From Oscarella lobularis (Eukaryota > Porifera > Homoscleromorpha > Homosclerophorida > Oscarellidae), in NCBI RefSeq assembly GCF_947507565.1, contig NC_089183.1:1612001-1676000 (forward strand): 64,000 bases of DNA, read 5' to 3'. Each line of letters opens with the position of its first letter. The first letter of the stretch is position 1. The translations under genes were made by a program, and so were the position numbers. The notes beneath the pieces were generated by a model that saw only the letters and a list, made by a program, of their open reading frames with translations, had not been told where the DNA came from and did not search any database. Shown one piece after another: positions 22,081 to 34,143 of the stretch.

Positions 22081-22905
22081 CTAAAGCACTTCGTGATAGA
22101 CTACGTTAGCTGTTTTTGGAGATTCTGTCAGGACGTACAAATTCGTAGGAGAACTTACACGCGAGCAGGCGACGTAAAATTGGCCGTGGGCAAAGCATTT
22201 GGTCTGAAGACTGAGACCTACCGTCTTCAATGTCTGTCCCTGCGATTTGTTTATCGTCATTGCAAAGGACAGTCTTACGGGAAACTGCAGTCTCTTAAAC
22301 GGAATAGTGGAATCAGAAGGAATTAAGGGGATGCGCGGAATAAATACACTCTCGCCTGCGTACTGTCCTGTGCATATTGTCGCCTCTATGACGTTGGGGC
22401 AGAGTCGGGTAACGGTCAATTTCGTTCCGTTGCACAGTTTCGGGGCGTCGATGTTGCGCAGAAGCATAATCGGAGCACCCACCTTTAGAGCCAAGGTATA
22501 CGCAGGAAGACCGGGGGGATTCAGCGAATTAAGAACTTCTGTAGGATAGTTGACAGCGTCGTCTGGTTCCATTGTCGTATCGACGGCCAGATATACTTTT
22601 TTGTTTTCTGGTATAAGCTGAAGCATAGTGTCGTTTATTTGACTAACAGCGTCATTTCGAGGAGCGAGAATGGCGCGTTCGGCAAGCCAGGCTGTGTTTT
22701 TGTATTGCTCGTGAAGTTGAGGGAAAACGGCTTGTATGAGCTCGTTGGAAGATTGCACTACTGTGCCGCAAGGGACGTTGATGAGACCGTCTTCAGGGTC
22801 CGTGGGGATCGTTCCATTGCCGATTAGCAAGAGCAACTGCGCGTAAGATCCCGACTCGCGGTCTCCGTAGAGGTGGACTCTCATATTTGTGGTTAATTCT
22901 CGTAT
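22081..22905 (-). pseudogene. Helitron helicase, C-terminal fragment
   Basis: The last quarter of the PIF1-type helicase: ELTTNMRVHLYGD at the truncated 5' edge, IGNGTIPTDPEDGLI, LAERAILAPRNDAV, NSLNPPGLPAYTL, GAPIMLLRNIDAP, LSFAMTINKSQGQTL (motif VI region) and FYVACSRVSSP, ending HEVL. It is about 90% identical by eye to 34795-35544 and to the end of 45529-50769. There are no internal stops, but the Walker A and B motifs and the whole Rep domain are missing. Confidence 0.9.
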
Positions 22906-23966
22906 TATTCTTCGAAAAGTCAGTCTCTAGAAAGTAATTGCTAAAGTGCGCTTGCGAGATTTTTACAGTGATCTATACAGAAGTAGCAGTACGGACTTTC
23001 ACTGCGCATGTCCGAGTCGCTAAGGTGTTGTCAGGGTCCTGCTTTCGTCGCGCTCACCGCGTTCGATGCCGTTTCATGCACAGATTATGCCTACTGATAA
23101 GCCCATACTTAGCGAAGTGCAAATGTTTTTAGATTTGGCATCAGAAGCTGTTCAGCAAAATTGTGCCAAATCTAGAGCAGATAATAATCAAAAACGGCAC
23201 GAGGGAATACGCACTAGAATTAGTAGAAACTTTCGAAGAGATATTTTTGTTAGGAGCGATCGCATTAGGCTCTTTAGAAATGGGCGTTGCTATGATGTCA
23301 CTCGCGAAAATAGTCGTAGTTCACTGTGAATTGTAGCGTTTCTTTAGTCATGAAAACGATTTCCAATGCAAAAAAGACTGAAAAATACATTGGAAGGAGG
23401 CTTTCATTGTATACTAGCAGAAATCGCGATCACGAAGCGAAAAGCCCTGATTGGCGGTTACCACAACATCGCGACTCGAAACAACCGCGCTAGAGAATAC
23501 AGCTGCATCTAAAAGAGTGCCGTTATAAGAAAAGGTTCACGGGATTTGTGTAAAGCGTAATGTCAGCTAAGAATGAAAAACGCGCCAAAAAATGCAGCTG
23601 TTTATATCGATCGCCGCATTTTTTCTAAACGAATTATAAGACATATCCGTATGATCTTTCCTAATAAACGCATTTACTGTTCGTACGGTGAGAGAGGCGA
23701 AATTTTAAGTTCCTGTGCTACGTTTGCATTTTATTAAAGTATTTGAAAACAAAATGTTGGATCGATTTTGCCACTTCAAAAAAAGGGCACATTTTCATCA
23801 GAGCTCTTGACGCTGGACTGTCTAACTGCAAACAAGTATATTTTGGTTAACCGTTTATAGGAAATTATGTCCAGAAGGCTTTAACGGTATCGTTCCTGTT
23901 TGCCGCGTCAATATAACATCACTAGCACCAGTTTTTATCAGAACATTGACATCATATGCAACTACT
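22906..23966. other. no recognised gene
   Basis: Small open frames (for example 23066-23329) have no recognisable domain. No terminal repeat was identified for the truncated Helitron or the gypsy remnant. Confidence 0.4.
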
Positions 23967-25640
23967 TCAGTCAGCTCTGCTTTGAGGACAAGGCGAATTG
24001 AGAAGAGACAGGAGGGCTTGATGATCGGTACGGACAGTAGACGGCCGACCACAGAGGTAAATATCCCAATTCTCGCAAGCAAACACGCAGGTTAACGCTT
24101 CCCGTTCGCTCACGGAATAACGACATTCGTGCTTTGAAAGCGCTTTCAATGCAAACGCAACAGGACGTTTTCCGCTGGCGGCAACTTGCGACAGGACGGA
24201 GCCAACCGCTGTTCCTGACGCATCGCACGTCACGAAGGTGTCGGCTCCTACCGCAAAGTGGGCTAGCACAGAAGGCGTTGTGATCAAGTCCTTCAGCGCC
24301 TGAAACGCCAGCTCTTCGCCGTTGGTCCACATCCACGGAGTGTCTTATTTGAGCAGCCGACGCAGAGGTGCCGAAACCGTCGAATAATTGGGCAGAAAAC
24401 GAGCGTAAAAGTTCGTCATTCCCAGAAAGGAAGCGACATCCTTCGGCGACTTCAGTTCAGGAATACTCAAAACCACGGCGACGTTGGACTGCAGCGGGGT
24501 AAAACCCGAAGCGGAAACGTGATGACCGCAAACCTCCACCGAGTCAACTTCGAATTTGCATTTTCGAACGTTGAGCGTTAACCCCGCAGGACAAAACCGC
24601 TCAAAACGGCGGCCAAGCGTCGTCGATGAATGTCAAGCGAGGGCGCATGGACAACAATGTTGTCCCTGTAGACTGCTACACCCGGCAAACCTGCGAGCAC
24701 GGTATCCATAACCTTTTGGAAAACACTCGGAGCTGAAGCAAGACCGAAGGGCATACGAGTGTATTGGAAAACCCCTTCGTGCGAAACAAACGCCGTAAGG
24801 TAACGAGACTCGGGGGCCAAAGGAATCTGGAGATAACCTTGCTTCAAATCTAGATCAACGAGCCGTTGAACTCCGCCGTCAGCTCATCCAAGGTTGGCAG
24901 GGGGTGTTTCCCTGGAATCACCGCCTTGTTTACTGCGACCAATCCGACACTCATACGAATCTCGTTCGATTTCTTTGTAGCGATAACCAGATTCGAAATC
25001 CACACCGACGAATCGATTCGCTCAATAATCCCTGCCTCCTCCAGACGATGAATCTCTTCCGTCACTGCTGGGCGAGTTGCTAGCGGCAGCCTACGGAGTG
25101 GCTGCATTGAGGGCTGCACCGAAAGGTCAATGAGCGGCTGGTGCGTGAACTTTATGGCAGAACCCAAACCCGAGAAGATAGACGGATATCTCAGTCTCCA
25201 AAATTCCAGAGATGAGTGAGTGTCGCCTCCTTTCTCAATTTTCGAAATCTCCATCGATGCTGGGCGAGACTCCGGAGTCGAAACGGCAAACTCCAAAGCG
25301 TCAAACAAGTCAATACCTAGCAGATTCGCGCCTTCTGCGGTGATGGTGATATGAAACGCAAACTTGTGCACCAACTGTCCTTCGTAACGTACGTCCAACC
25401 TGATCACTCCAAACTCCCGAATCCGATACCCGCCATACCCGCGGAGGTTCAGCGGTGACTGTCCGAGTGCAATCTTGGAAGAATATCGGTCATATTTAGC
25501 CTTGTTCAGCACCGAGACGCCCGCGCCAATGTCCAAAATGAAGGAAATTTGGACCCCCCTGGACGTCACAAACGCAATTCTTCAACACACCTTTCCCTCC
25601 TGAGACAGCGTTCAGATGTATATACAGACAAGTCGTCGCC
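23967..25640 (-). pseudogene. Ty3/gypsy-type retrotransposon pol remnant
   Basis: Reading from 25569: protease core ILDIGAGVSVL (the usual DTGA/DSGA is changed to DIGA), NLLGIDLFDAL, and the start of the reverse transcriptase (LPLATRPAVTEEI, VWISNLVIATKKS, HPLPTLDEL). Then 24847-24578 gives GYLQIPLAPESR, MPFGLASAPSVFQKVMD and VYRDNIVV, where the catalytic YxDD is damaged. 24539-24345 is the RT connection (FLGMTNFYARFLPNYS), and 24332-23967 is RNase H (VTCDASGTAVGSVLSQ, EREALTCVFAC, VRTDHQALLSLL). Several frameshifts or stops separate these. No integrase, gag zinc knuckle or long terminal repeats were found, so it is a dead internal fragment. Confidence 0.9.
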
Positions 25641-26762
25641 ATCGTCATCTGCAACCTCGAGGGGGAATATATATACGGGAAGAGAAATCGTCTCGATACG
25701 TCATAGTTCCTTGCTTGTGCGCGGAGACGAAGGAGAAAACGTTCGCTATATTCTACGCGGAGGAGCTGGAAGAAGCACCGCTTCGTAGGAAGATATCAAT
25801 CGGTAAGACAAAACGATAAGGCGACAATCGAAAAACCGTTACAATGCCCCTTTAAAACCTTCCCGCAAAGTATACTGAAGATGCCGGATTAGTAAAGACT
25901 ACAGCATGCCATGAAAAGCCTCGTTCTAGAGTAGGAGAATAGGTGTGAATACGAGATTCACAATTTGGTTGTGCTTTACCGCGTTTTGCGTAAATCCTTT
26001 CTCACATCGGCTAAGTGCATGGAAAAAGACGCGTGGTAATCTGCAGCTAGCTTTGGCGTTGTTGATCGGTTCGTAGTTAGTTAGTTAGTTAGTTAGGATC
26101 GTTCTGTCTGGAAATATTGAAGTACGTGGGCCAGGCCGCGAAACACAGTGCCGGCACTGTGTTTCGTTTCTTCGTCGGTCATGTTGTTTTCTTATAGTAA
26201 TTGCATTAGTATCCTGGCCCCGTATAATTCGGTCTGGCGTCCTTATATAGAAGTGTGGACCGCTTTATACGGTGCCAAGCGTAGAAACGAGCGGATGCAG
26301 GCGTTAACTAACCGGGCCGTCAAACGCGGTGCCACCAGTTGAGGTATGGGGGGCATCATGGGACGAACGCGGTGCCATTTGTGGAGTTTTGCGGGCCAGG
26401 CATTTACATTTGCGGGTCCATTAGAAATAAGGCGTTCTTCGGTCGCGAATCCGAAAAACTTAGCGCCAAAAAGGAGACTTCTTTCGCGCGGCGCCGCCTC
26501 CCACTTTTTCTCTTCCCACGGAAACGACCCCTACACGTTTTGATTTCCAGCGCAGCACCTGTCTCTGCTCCTTCGCTCGCGCAACTCTAAAACAGCCTTA
26601 CTTATCGGTCCTATTGGGTCTTCAAAGGGGATATTGTTTCGACATAGCCTTCAAAACGTTGCGAAGAGCTACGTTCTCGTCGAATTCTCGCATTTCGTTT
26701 CGCCCGTATCGCTCTCGCCACATGAATTAGTCTAGATACGAAGGCAGCAACGTTTAGCGAGT
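25641..26762. other. no recognised gene
   Basis: Includes a TTAG microsatellite near 26076-26094 and a run around 26330-26400 with repeated GGTGCCA. Nothing here is identified as coding. Confidence 0.4.
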
Positions 26763-27493
26763 TCATCTCATGTGCTTCAATTTAGCTTTTGCCCTGGCCC
26801 AGTAGCTTTCAATGGCTTGCGTGTGTACCTCCGTTTGCGGATCGACAAAGTGTCGGCTGTGATTCACAGTGCCATGCTGCGCTACTGTGGCCAGTTCTGC
26901 GACTCTCCTGTAAGCCGCCCAACAGTCCGAGTGGATTATCGTTCCGGGAAGAGTGTGCTCCTCAATTATTGGAAGCAGCGTCTCTCTGTCACGCTTTCCA
27001 CTTATTAACTCCATGTACCCAATTTTTTTCTCCGTGTCGTATAGACCAAACCCACCGGGGTTTCGCCGGCCTCCCTTTCCCGTACTACCAACATTGAAGA
27101 ACTCAGTCAAAAAAGAACAACACCATGCAAGTACGCTGTACCTTATTTCCTGGGAGAAAGATGATTCGTCTATCTGCACTATCACACCAGGGCCTCCAAA
27201 ATGAACTTCGGTTTCCAAGAGGTGGGTAGTGCAAATCTCTTGTAGTAGTCGACCGCGCACTTAAAAACGCCGGTTGTGTTAATGTGTTTGATACGAACCA
27301 TATGTCATCGCCAGCTCGTCGTGAGGCCGTTAGTAAAGTTAGCAAAATGAACCGCCAAGTTATCAGTCACATCGCAAAGGACTTCTTTGGTCCGACAAAG
27401 AATGTACGGTGCGATGATCTGCTGGAGTTGGTCCGCTCCCTCCTGACTATAAGCTCTTTTCGTCCCTTGAAGAAGAATAGCCCGTACATTCAC
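26763..27493 (-). pseudogene. Merlin/IS1016-type (ISXO2-like) transposase
   Basis: The open frame 27260-26763 has GGPGVIVQIDESSFSQ (first catalytic Asp), GGFGLYDTEKKIGYMELI, GTIIHSDCWAAYRRV (second Asp) and HTQAIESYWARAKAKLK (Glu), the DDE pattern of Merlin elements and bacterial IS1595/IS1016 relatives. The family's KRKYNRGR-like segment is lost in a shifted stretch (SQEIRYSVLAWC). The upstream 27493-27261 encodes a poorly matching N-terminal part with frameshifts. Terminal repeats were not found. Confidence 0.8.
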
Positions 27494-30006
27494 GTGGTTA
27501 CATAACCAGTGGTAGTCGCATCGACGGGCGTTTCAAACCCCGTCACCGCTAGCCCAAATTCTTTCCCTCCCTAGACTTGTCCACCCTTTTCAGTCCTTCT
27601 TGTTTGTGTCCAATAGCCTTGAGGAAAATTCCCTTTTTGCAAGATCCCTTCGCGTTGCTCTTCTTTGTGTATCTGTCCCTTTTGTCCCTTTCCCTTCGTC
27701 CTCCCCCCCCCCCCCCCCCCCCCCCCTAAAATGAAAGAGTCAATACGTAATTTTCACTCTCTGTGCGTAAGCACAATAATAAACACCAATGGAAGTGTCT
27801 TCCTTGGTTTTACCATTCACAACCATAAATACTTTAGATATATCATTCGACACGCCCTGAAGGCCTTCTTCGTTGGTGGTGGATACAGCGGTTGAACCAG
27901 ATTTGCTTCTGTGCATTTTCTCTTTAACTTAATTAATTAATTAATTAATTATTATTAATATAAGTTTAAATAATTAGTTATGTATGACCTTCTTTCTTGG
28001 CCCGATGACGATGAGGCGGCTGCGTCGTCTTCGCGTCTGCCAAGAGATTAGAACAAATTATTAAATTTTGCTACGTGCAAATGCGATCTTAGGCTCCCGA
28101 CGGCTTGCGGCGAGGCTTACCTAAACGCAAAGAAAGGTAGTAAAAGGAAAAAATATGCACTCTATACAGGGGGCCTCACACATTGATCTTCATCCTCCCC
28201 GACGGCAAATTCGTCCCTCTCCTGCATCTTGCATTCAACCTAAATCTCAAAAAAGCCAGCAATGATAAAAAATACGGTCCATACAGATATCTCTAGTATT
28301 GCCGGCTTTGCCTCATCCGTCGTCGTCATTCCCCTACGTCAGCATCTAAAACTCAACAAGAGCAAGCATGGTGAAAATGTGGGCGTTATATACATATACG
28401 CATTTATTTACGTATATGTATATATATATAGATACAAGGGAAACTGAGAACTGTGGCGGCGGTTAGGAATTCCTTACAGCGTTTTGACCGCGTCTTCGAC
28501 TTAGTAATAGCCTTCTCTTCCTCCTTCTCCTCCTCTCTAGCTCAATCGTTTGAATATCAAAAAAGTGATTTCACCCCGCGTCTTTTGCATTTTTCACCGC
28601 CTTCAGAAAGAGACCGCACCTCGTACTTTTTTCTGTCTAAAAAATTAAGCCCGCTTAATGTTTAAGCGTAAAATTCGTTTAGAAATTTGTTGCAGATTTT
28701 TGACTTCTTCTTCCTCGCCACAGTCTCAACCTGCTGCCAATCTTCTTCGTCTAAAACACAAAATCAACAAAGCATGCAAAGTTGCTACGGTTCTATCTAA
28801 CCAGTCGAAATGTCACTTGTTCCAACAGATGAGCTCTCGTTTTCCGACTCAGCAGGCAACTCGCTATCGTGGAGAGTCCCTTCTGCCTCCCAACCACTTT
28901 TCAGCACTGCAAATCAAGTTGCAATGCAAATGAACTTTGCAACGAAGACGGCTTAGTTTCTAGTGAGTATCTCGGCGAAGCTTCGTATGAATGGCGTGAG
29001 GAAACGCTTCCAAAAAATGTGAGGACATCTTGTTTGTTTGACAAGTTTGCTTTCACGTTGAAAGCGTGCTTGCAAAAATTGGCCGATTGGCTTTTTGCAG
29101 CATCCCTCTCCTTGAAGACGTTCCTTAGAGATGCTCCAGAAATTCGCAATTCTGTTTTCATGATCTTTTTAACGGCGGCGCTAAACTCCATCGTGTCGAG
29201 AGAAAAGGATTGCTTTCCTTCTCGAATTCGCGTTTAAATAATGCGCGCAAAAAGAGAAATCTACAATTCTAAGGCGGTTTCTTGACGTTTGCCTTGCATT
29301 TAATTAAATACCTAAACCGTACCTGATCAGGGTTGAGTTTTAAAAGAATTGCCCGTAGTGAAAAGCTGTTTGCATAACCGAAGAGCAATCTGTTGACGTC
29401 GGCGGGGCATGAGAAAGATTCTCCGAGTGCAGTATCGACAAACTCGGCAATTCCTCAAAGAACTTTCTTGAATTTCTTGACACCCCGTGTGCCAGCTGTA
29501 TCCTTGGCAATCTGGCGTACAGTGCACCCACGCATAAACGTCTCACGTGCCCTCGCGCGCGTTCCGCCGCGAAATTTGAATTTGGTTGTACGTGCGGGCT
29601 GTCGACGACATTGCAGCGTTAGCGATAGGCGTCGCGCATATTACTTTACAGGATGTAGTTAAAAAAACGCTTTTCTTATGGCGGCGACAATTTCTGTGGG
29701 CTGGTCCCCATTTGGTGATATTCCTGTCGGCGTGTGAAGGACCAGGTCTTCTCTGGGAGCGATGGGCATTGCTTCCGACTTTCGCGACGTTTTGCTAGAG
29801 GCTTTTGTTGTTCTTTGCTTTCGATAACCTGCAATTAGGGGCAAAAGAGGTTGCTAAGGGAGTGATTGTGGTGCCTGTGAGCCGTTTCGCGGATTCGCTC
29901 ATTCGCAAACGGATACCTTGGGCTTCGCGAAATAGATTGGTAGAAGCGATTTGCGATCCTACGTCCAGTGTACGAATGGTTGCTCTTTTAGTGTGACGTC
30001 TTTGTC
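27494..30006. other. 2.5 kb without a recognised gene
   Basis: Contains a 24-C tract (27703-27726), an AATT microsatellite (about 27930-27955) and TATA-rich DNA (28388-28436). Open frames such as 28658-28933 and 28869-29237 encode nothing I recognise. Confidence 0.4.
27703..27726 (+). repeat. poly-C tract of 24 bases
   Basis: An uninterrupted run of C between CCTT...CT and TAAAATG. Its exact length may be unreliable in the assembly. Confidence 0.85.
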
Positions 30007-30481
30007 GTGAGGCCATTGAATAGCGTGCGCACCATTAGGGAAATGGAGAAATTCACGTTTTCGTCGACAGTGAAGGCCGTGAAGCTGTACATCGTCGCGG
30101 ATAAACTCCGCAACAGAATGCCGATTTTTTTGAAGTGGGATACTGGCAACAGGCACGACCGCAACGCTATTTCGGCGTTCGTTTGGTCGCACACGGGGCG
30201 GAAAATGACTGGCCACCTTACAAAAGAGGATGCAGCAAAGCTCGGCCCTTATCTCTGCTCGGGGAGGCTCCGTGCATCAGGGTAGGTACTGTTAATATCA
30301 TGGATTCCCCCAAATTACATGTACCGTCGACTTACCCTGTTCGTCTGCCTACAGTGAGTTCTTGTCAGACCCCTACGAGACCCGCAGCCGCAGCTACAGG
30401 CATCGTGTCGCCGACGTTAAAGTCACTGTTGAAGGCGAGAAAGACATAGTCGACGATTTCAGAGCCAAAATGCAGGCATGA
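30007..30481 (+). CDS. HIRAN-like domain gene, two exons
   Basis: Exon 1 (30007-30281) starts MRPLNSVRTIREMEKF and contains STVKAVKLY, GNRHDRNAI, GHLTKEDAAKLGPYL and ASG. The 73-bp intron has donor GTAGGT and acceptor CTACAG. Exon 2 (30355-30481) continues EFLSDPYETRSRS and VADVKVTVEGEKDIVDDF. The pattern (charged strand, N-x-x-D-x-x-A-I/V, G-H-L-x-x-x-x-A-x-x-L-x-P-x-L, x-S-G-E) fits a small stand-alone HIRAN domain, a fold that binds DNA ends in HLTF-type proteins. Such single-domain genes are common in invertebrate genomes and may travel with transposons. The start is uncertain: the internal Met of the MEKF segment is an alternative. Confidence 0.5.
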
Positions 30482-30654
30482 CTTTCTGTGGAAACAAAAG
30501 TATTGAATTTTTTGGGGGACCGGGGTTGGGTCTCCAGACACCATTCTGGGGCTCAGGAATCGAACCTGACCATTCCCCGTCCACATACGTGGAACTGTCA
30601 CCGCGACAGTGTCCTCGACCTATGCAACAAAAAACAGATAAGTGGTCCCCTCCC

Positions 30655-31500
30655 CTAATCTAACCTCAACACTCTTCGATGGGATTTGTATTTTTTCAGC
30701 GCCTTCTTCACCTCCATGACCTCTGTTATGCCGCTCCTGTAGATGTCGATGTACTCCCGCGCCTTTCTGAAAACTTCCGGATTCGATCGATGTCGACCAC
30801 GTCGAAAGCCGGTCCAACGTTGGCGAGCAAACCCCTACGGACACCTGAGTTACACGTTGCATTTTTCACCTACTCCGTACATGATGGAGTAATTGCATTT
30901 CTTCCAATAGTCCGCTTCGCTTCTGCCTACAGTTGTTCGATTGGGTTGCAATCGCAGTGGAGTTTGGGAAGAAATTTGCAGAAGTGTCCTGCGTCCCGTG
31001 CCATTTTGTCGACGACTGACAGCTCCCCAGCGAAGTCCGGGTGCGTTGACAGCTCCTTCTCCATGTCCTTCTGTTTCATCCCCTCTAGTGAGAAAAAATT
31101 AATATTGCAGATGTACACTGTTGCTTTCAGTCTAACCAGTGTAGCGTCCGCGTTGCTGAATGCAGGCTTTGAGTCCGATATTCTCTCTCCTAAAATTTGT
31201 TATGGAAAAAAAGTACCCTCCCACTCAGTGTCCCTCATTATTGGTGTGTGCAGGCCCCCTGGATTAACGTTTATGCGATGTGTTTAGTGCGTCGCGCCCC
31301 TTAACTGTATGGTTTGACTTCTGATCAAACACCCACAGCACGTCGTACTCACTATTAGGATACTTAAAACTAGCTAACTTAGGTGCATGATCAAAGTGCG
31401 GAATAAATTTGTCACTAGTCCATAACTCATCTCTATTAGCCCCATATCTAAGAACTACCCAAGCCTGCTCATGGGAGGCAAAACATAGCCTATTGCGCTC
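30655..31500 (-). pseudogene. DDE_3-like transposase, C-terminal two thirds
   Basis: From 31500: YGANRDELWTSDKFIPHFD, SEYDVLWVFDQKSNH (catalytic Asp and His), PIMRDTEWEG, then HCDCNPIEQL (catalytic Glu), a stop, AEAKRTIGRN, DRIRKFSERAREYIDIYRSG and VKKALKKYKSHRR with a stop at 30655. I recognise this as a common animal and fungal IS630/Tc1-related DDE transposase family with NRDGYW, FDQSSCH, HCELNPIE and KKYKSHRR landmarks. The stop after NPIEQL sits at the conserved Trp (TGG to TAG). Further stops and frameshifts occur near 30880-30925 and 31200. The N-terminal third is replaced by a pogo fragment. Confidence 0.75.
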
Positions 31501-31504
31501 ACAC

Positions 31505-32133
31505 ATGCAAGGACAGTCAATTGCGTTTTATCGCCCGACGTAGCGACGTAAGGGTGCGAACAGCCTCGTTCCACAATTACTCGGCCGGTGCGCGGATTCA
31601 ACGGTACTCCTGTCTCGTCACAGTTAAAAATCTGTCCGGGCTTTTCAAACAGATTCTCTTCCTCCAGAATATGATGCAGGTTCAAATAGTATGCGTCGAC
31701 GACTTCTCTCTTCGTGGCGTTCAGACAAACTTGGGCAAGTGGTTCGGCTTGACGAAAAGCAATTTGCGGATGGCGCTCTCGAAATCTTTGCCACCATCCG
31801 AGACCAACTGTAATTTCTGCGGCGCTTTTACGACTAACGATCTCGGACGCAAGGGTGATAACCTGCTTAAACTTTAGTTAAGGCTGCACTAAAAATGAAC
31901 ATGAAGAGCATGCAGATGGTAACCTGTTTCCTTGTTCTGGGATAGCCAAGAGAAGCGCAATCGAGAAGAAACTGAACAAACTCATTTTCTTCCTCGTTGG
32001 AGAGGTACTTCCTTTGATCCGGTACGTGGGAATTTTTTTCCTTGCGTCTCATTGCGTCAAATACTGTTGATCTGGGAACACCCCATCTTTGCTCAACGAC
32101 TCTTAGCGATGCTCCTTCGGAAATGTCATGCAA
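31505..32133 (-). pseudogene. N-terminal part of a pogo-type DDE_1 transposase
   Basis: 32133-31867 encodes a psq-like helix-turn-helix region (LRVVEQRWGVPRSTVFDAM) and FVQFLLDCASLGYPRTRKQV. 31685-31505 gives GQIFNCDETGVPLNP (first catalytic Asp), VATSGDKTQLTVLACVSAIG and YVLPPM. Between them the frame is broken. At about 31505 the sequence switches to an unrelated DDE_3-like transposase, so this is a chimeric junction of two dead elements rather than one gene. Confidence 0.8.
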
Positions 32134-33275
32134 AGCAGATTATTCTAGCTTTTTTGCTCCATGCGGACCTTTTGCCCATTTTTTAAAAACAGTTGGTCGC
32201 TCACCTGCAGCGAAAGACACTTTACAGTATACTACTACGCCTAATGCAGCTGTCTGCGACAGACAAGACCTACCTGGGCTAGGAAACACTGGCCCAACGT
32301 TCTGCGCAAGCATTCCCCGTCGAGACATGAAGAAGCAGCGAGGAAAAGGAAATGCGAGTACGGAGAAAAGCAGGAAAGAAATCGATATTAACAGCGCAAA
32401 CAAGGTACGGTAAACTCACAAATATCATCAAAGATTACTTTCATGAGCTCAGTTGCAAACGCAACCAAAAAAGTGCCTCTCAGCACCATAGGTTTAGTTA
32501 ATTAAAAATTTCACTTTCCTGCTTTTGCCTTGTAAGCCAAAAGAGCTTAGAGAACGGTTGAGTTGCAGGCCAAAGTGAAGATTTGGTAAGAAACTCGAAT
32601 GACATTATATACAAAAATTGTACAAAAGTAGCAATCAGGTTACATACGTAAAAGTTTAATATTAATTACTATGTATCGCTCAGCAGACGAGCTACTCAAG
32701 CAGAGGATCTGCACGTTCTAAAAACGCAAGAAAAAGAAAAATAAAGGCTGTAGCACCTACTCCCTCACCCATGTGTTCTCAAGGTGACCAAATGCCTCAT
32801 CTGATATTTTTTCTTGCTTGCTAAAACGTTGCTCAGCTCTACTTTATCTCAATCCTCCAGGTAAGATTATATTTAGCGAATATTGAGGTGTCCGACTTTT
32901 GATACCTTAGGTGGCCTCACTCAAAGTCGATTTTCTCCAAAACAGTCCGTCGGATCAATGCAAACTAAACGGCATCAGATAAAGCGAAGTCAGAGCTTTC
33001 GGGCGATATGCGGCTTTCCTACTCAGACCCTATGCTCGACGAGAGGGAAGGCGTTGTCCGGGTATGATGTCATCCGTTTGAGAATAGCTGTTGCTAAAAA
33101 TAACGAATAAAGCCCTCTCCTTCCTTCGTGCGAATAGATCGCTAGGCAAATGCTGTGCCCCATTAATGCTTACTACCTAAACTTTGTGGATAGCAATGGC
33201 TCGGCCGCCCCCGGTCGGCTGGTAAGGCTAGAAGCTGTCCGGGATTTGATGTTGTCCGACATTTGACACGGGACT
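32134..33275. other. no recognised gene
   Basis: Non-coding. GGTGTCCGACTTTTGATA (about 32889) and TTGTCCGACATTTGACAC (about 33250) resemble the ends of Tigger-like elements but do not form a clean inverted pair. Confidence 0.35.
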
Positions 33276-33833
33276 CTACAGGATCTCTTGTATCATTTTA
33301 TCCGAAGTGTACAAGGCGTTTCGAGCGATGCTAATTTGCCGCCGGATGTCGACACCTAATAAACCAGCCAAGTCCAGTAGAGGAACAAAATTTGTGGTGT
33401 GAGGAATGACATGCTTTGACCAAAAAGTAAAGACAACGAAAAGCCTGTTCAATGCTCTTTGCCGGTACTGGGGGGTTTGCAGATTGAGCAACGTTGGTCG
33501 TCACTGCCGTGGCCTCTAATTCGAAGCTCTCTTTGTGTGCGGCACATCGTTCGTGTGACCGTATGCTGCTCGGTCTCAGACGACAGCAAGGAGTACTTTT
33601 CCATGTGTCCAGGTTAAAGATCTTTTGTCGTGTTTTCTGCACAAAGAACAGAACATTCCTTTCTTGGCATTGTCATAACGAAGCCATGATCTTCCATTAA
33701 GCCACTGTCGATTGAATGCTTTCGATTGCTTCACTCTATTTTTAGTCTCGCTCGAACTGCTGCTTGACTCCCTTGCAGAACATGAAGTGCTCACGGACCT
33801 TTCGACGTCGTCGACAGACCTACCAAGTCTCAC
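33276..33833 (-). pseudogene. hAT transposase N-terminal fragment (TTF-type zinc finger)
   Basis: 33833-33576 encodes a Ser-rich leader, then FNRQWLNGRSWLRYD and KKGMFCSLCRKHDK, the start of a TTF-type zinc finger. 33640-33331 holds the His part of the finger (HERCAAHKES) in another frame. 33491-33276 encodes SKHVIPHTTNFVPLLDL, GVDIRRQISIARNALYTS and MIQEIL. The last motifs match HTTNFEPILDL and RVARNTIYTS in the hAT gene at 62218-64000, so both are one family. The catalytic domain is missing after 33276. There are at least two frameshifts. Confidence 0.8.
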
Positions 33834-34143
33834 CCCTGGGCGTGAGTCTCACGCCTCAGACCTGCTTCTCACGCACTCACGCCCGCTTAGCCTCTTCTCA
33901 CGTCTGGTGTTTAGTTCTGAAATCCTCCTTAGCGCACGTTCCCTTGATACAAACATTGGGGCGGGCCCTGCATTGGGGGATGGGCCGGCAGTCTTGTCTT
34001 TCTGTCCGACAGCGAAGAAGTTTTCTTCGCGCCAGGGCAGACGCCACTTGTTGTTGATTGTAGATAAAGCAACTGCCAAACATGACATGGTCGTTTTAGC
34101 GAGCAGGCGCACACCACTCGCTCGACGACGCGACTGTAGTTCA
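33834..34143. other. 5' region of the split hAT element
   Basis: Contains repeated CTCACGC / GGCGTGAG units (33829-33900). Similar CCTCTCACGCCTAGCG sequence follows the gene's 3' end (53812-53828), so these are probably subterminal sequences of the same hAT element. Exact terminal repeats were not resolved. Confidence 0.4.

Larger units (their letters stand above)
19985..22905 (-). mobile_element. 3' part of a Helitron, interrupted by a LINE
   Basis: The minus-strand 3' end is at 19985: a hairpin (ACCCGG, loop GCGAAG, CCGGGT) followed by TACCCAG and CTAG, then T in the flank, as expected for a Helitron. The sequence is nearly identical to 34616-35500, including the GGGGAGGTCCGTACGCC and GGCCTCTTTCGAGGCG blocks. 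A 1.9-kb LINE splits those blocks (20094-21989). The element contains the last 267 residues of the helicase. Upstream of about 22905 the homology stops, so it is 5'-truncated. Confidence 0.85.

Noticed and set aside
32889-33267. TGTCCGAC...TTTGA repeats as Tigger-type inverted ends
   Set aside because: The two copies do not align as a clean inverted pair and no TA flanks could be assigned.
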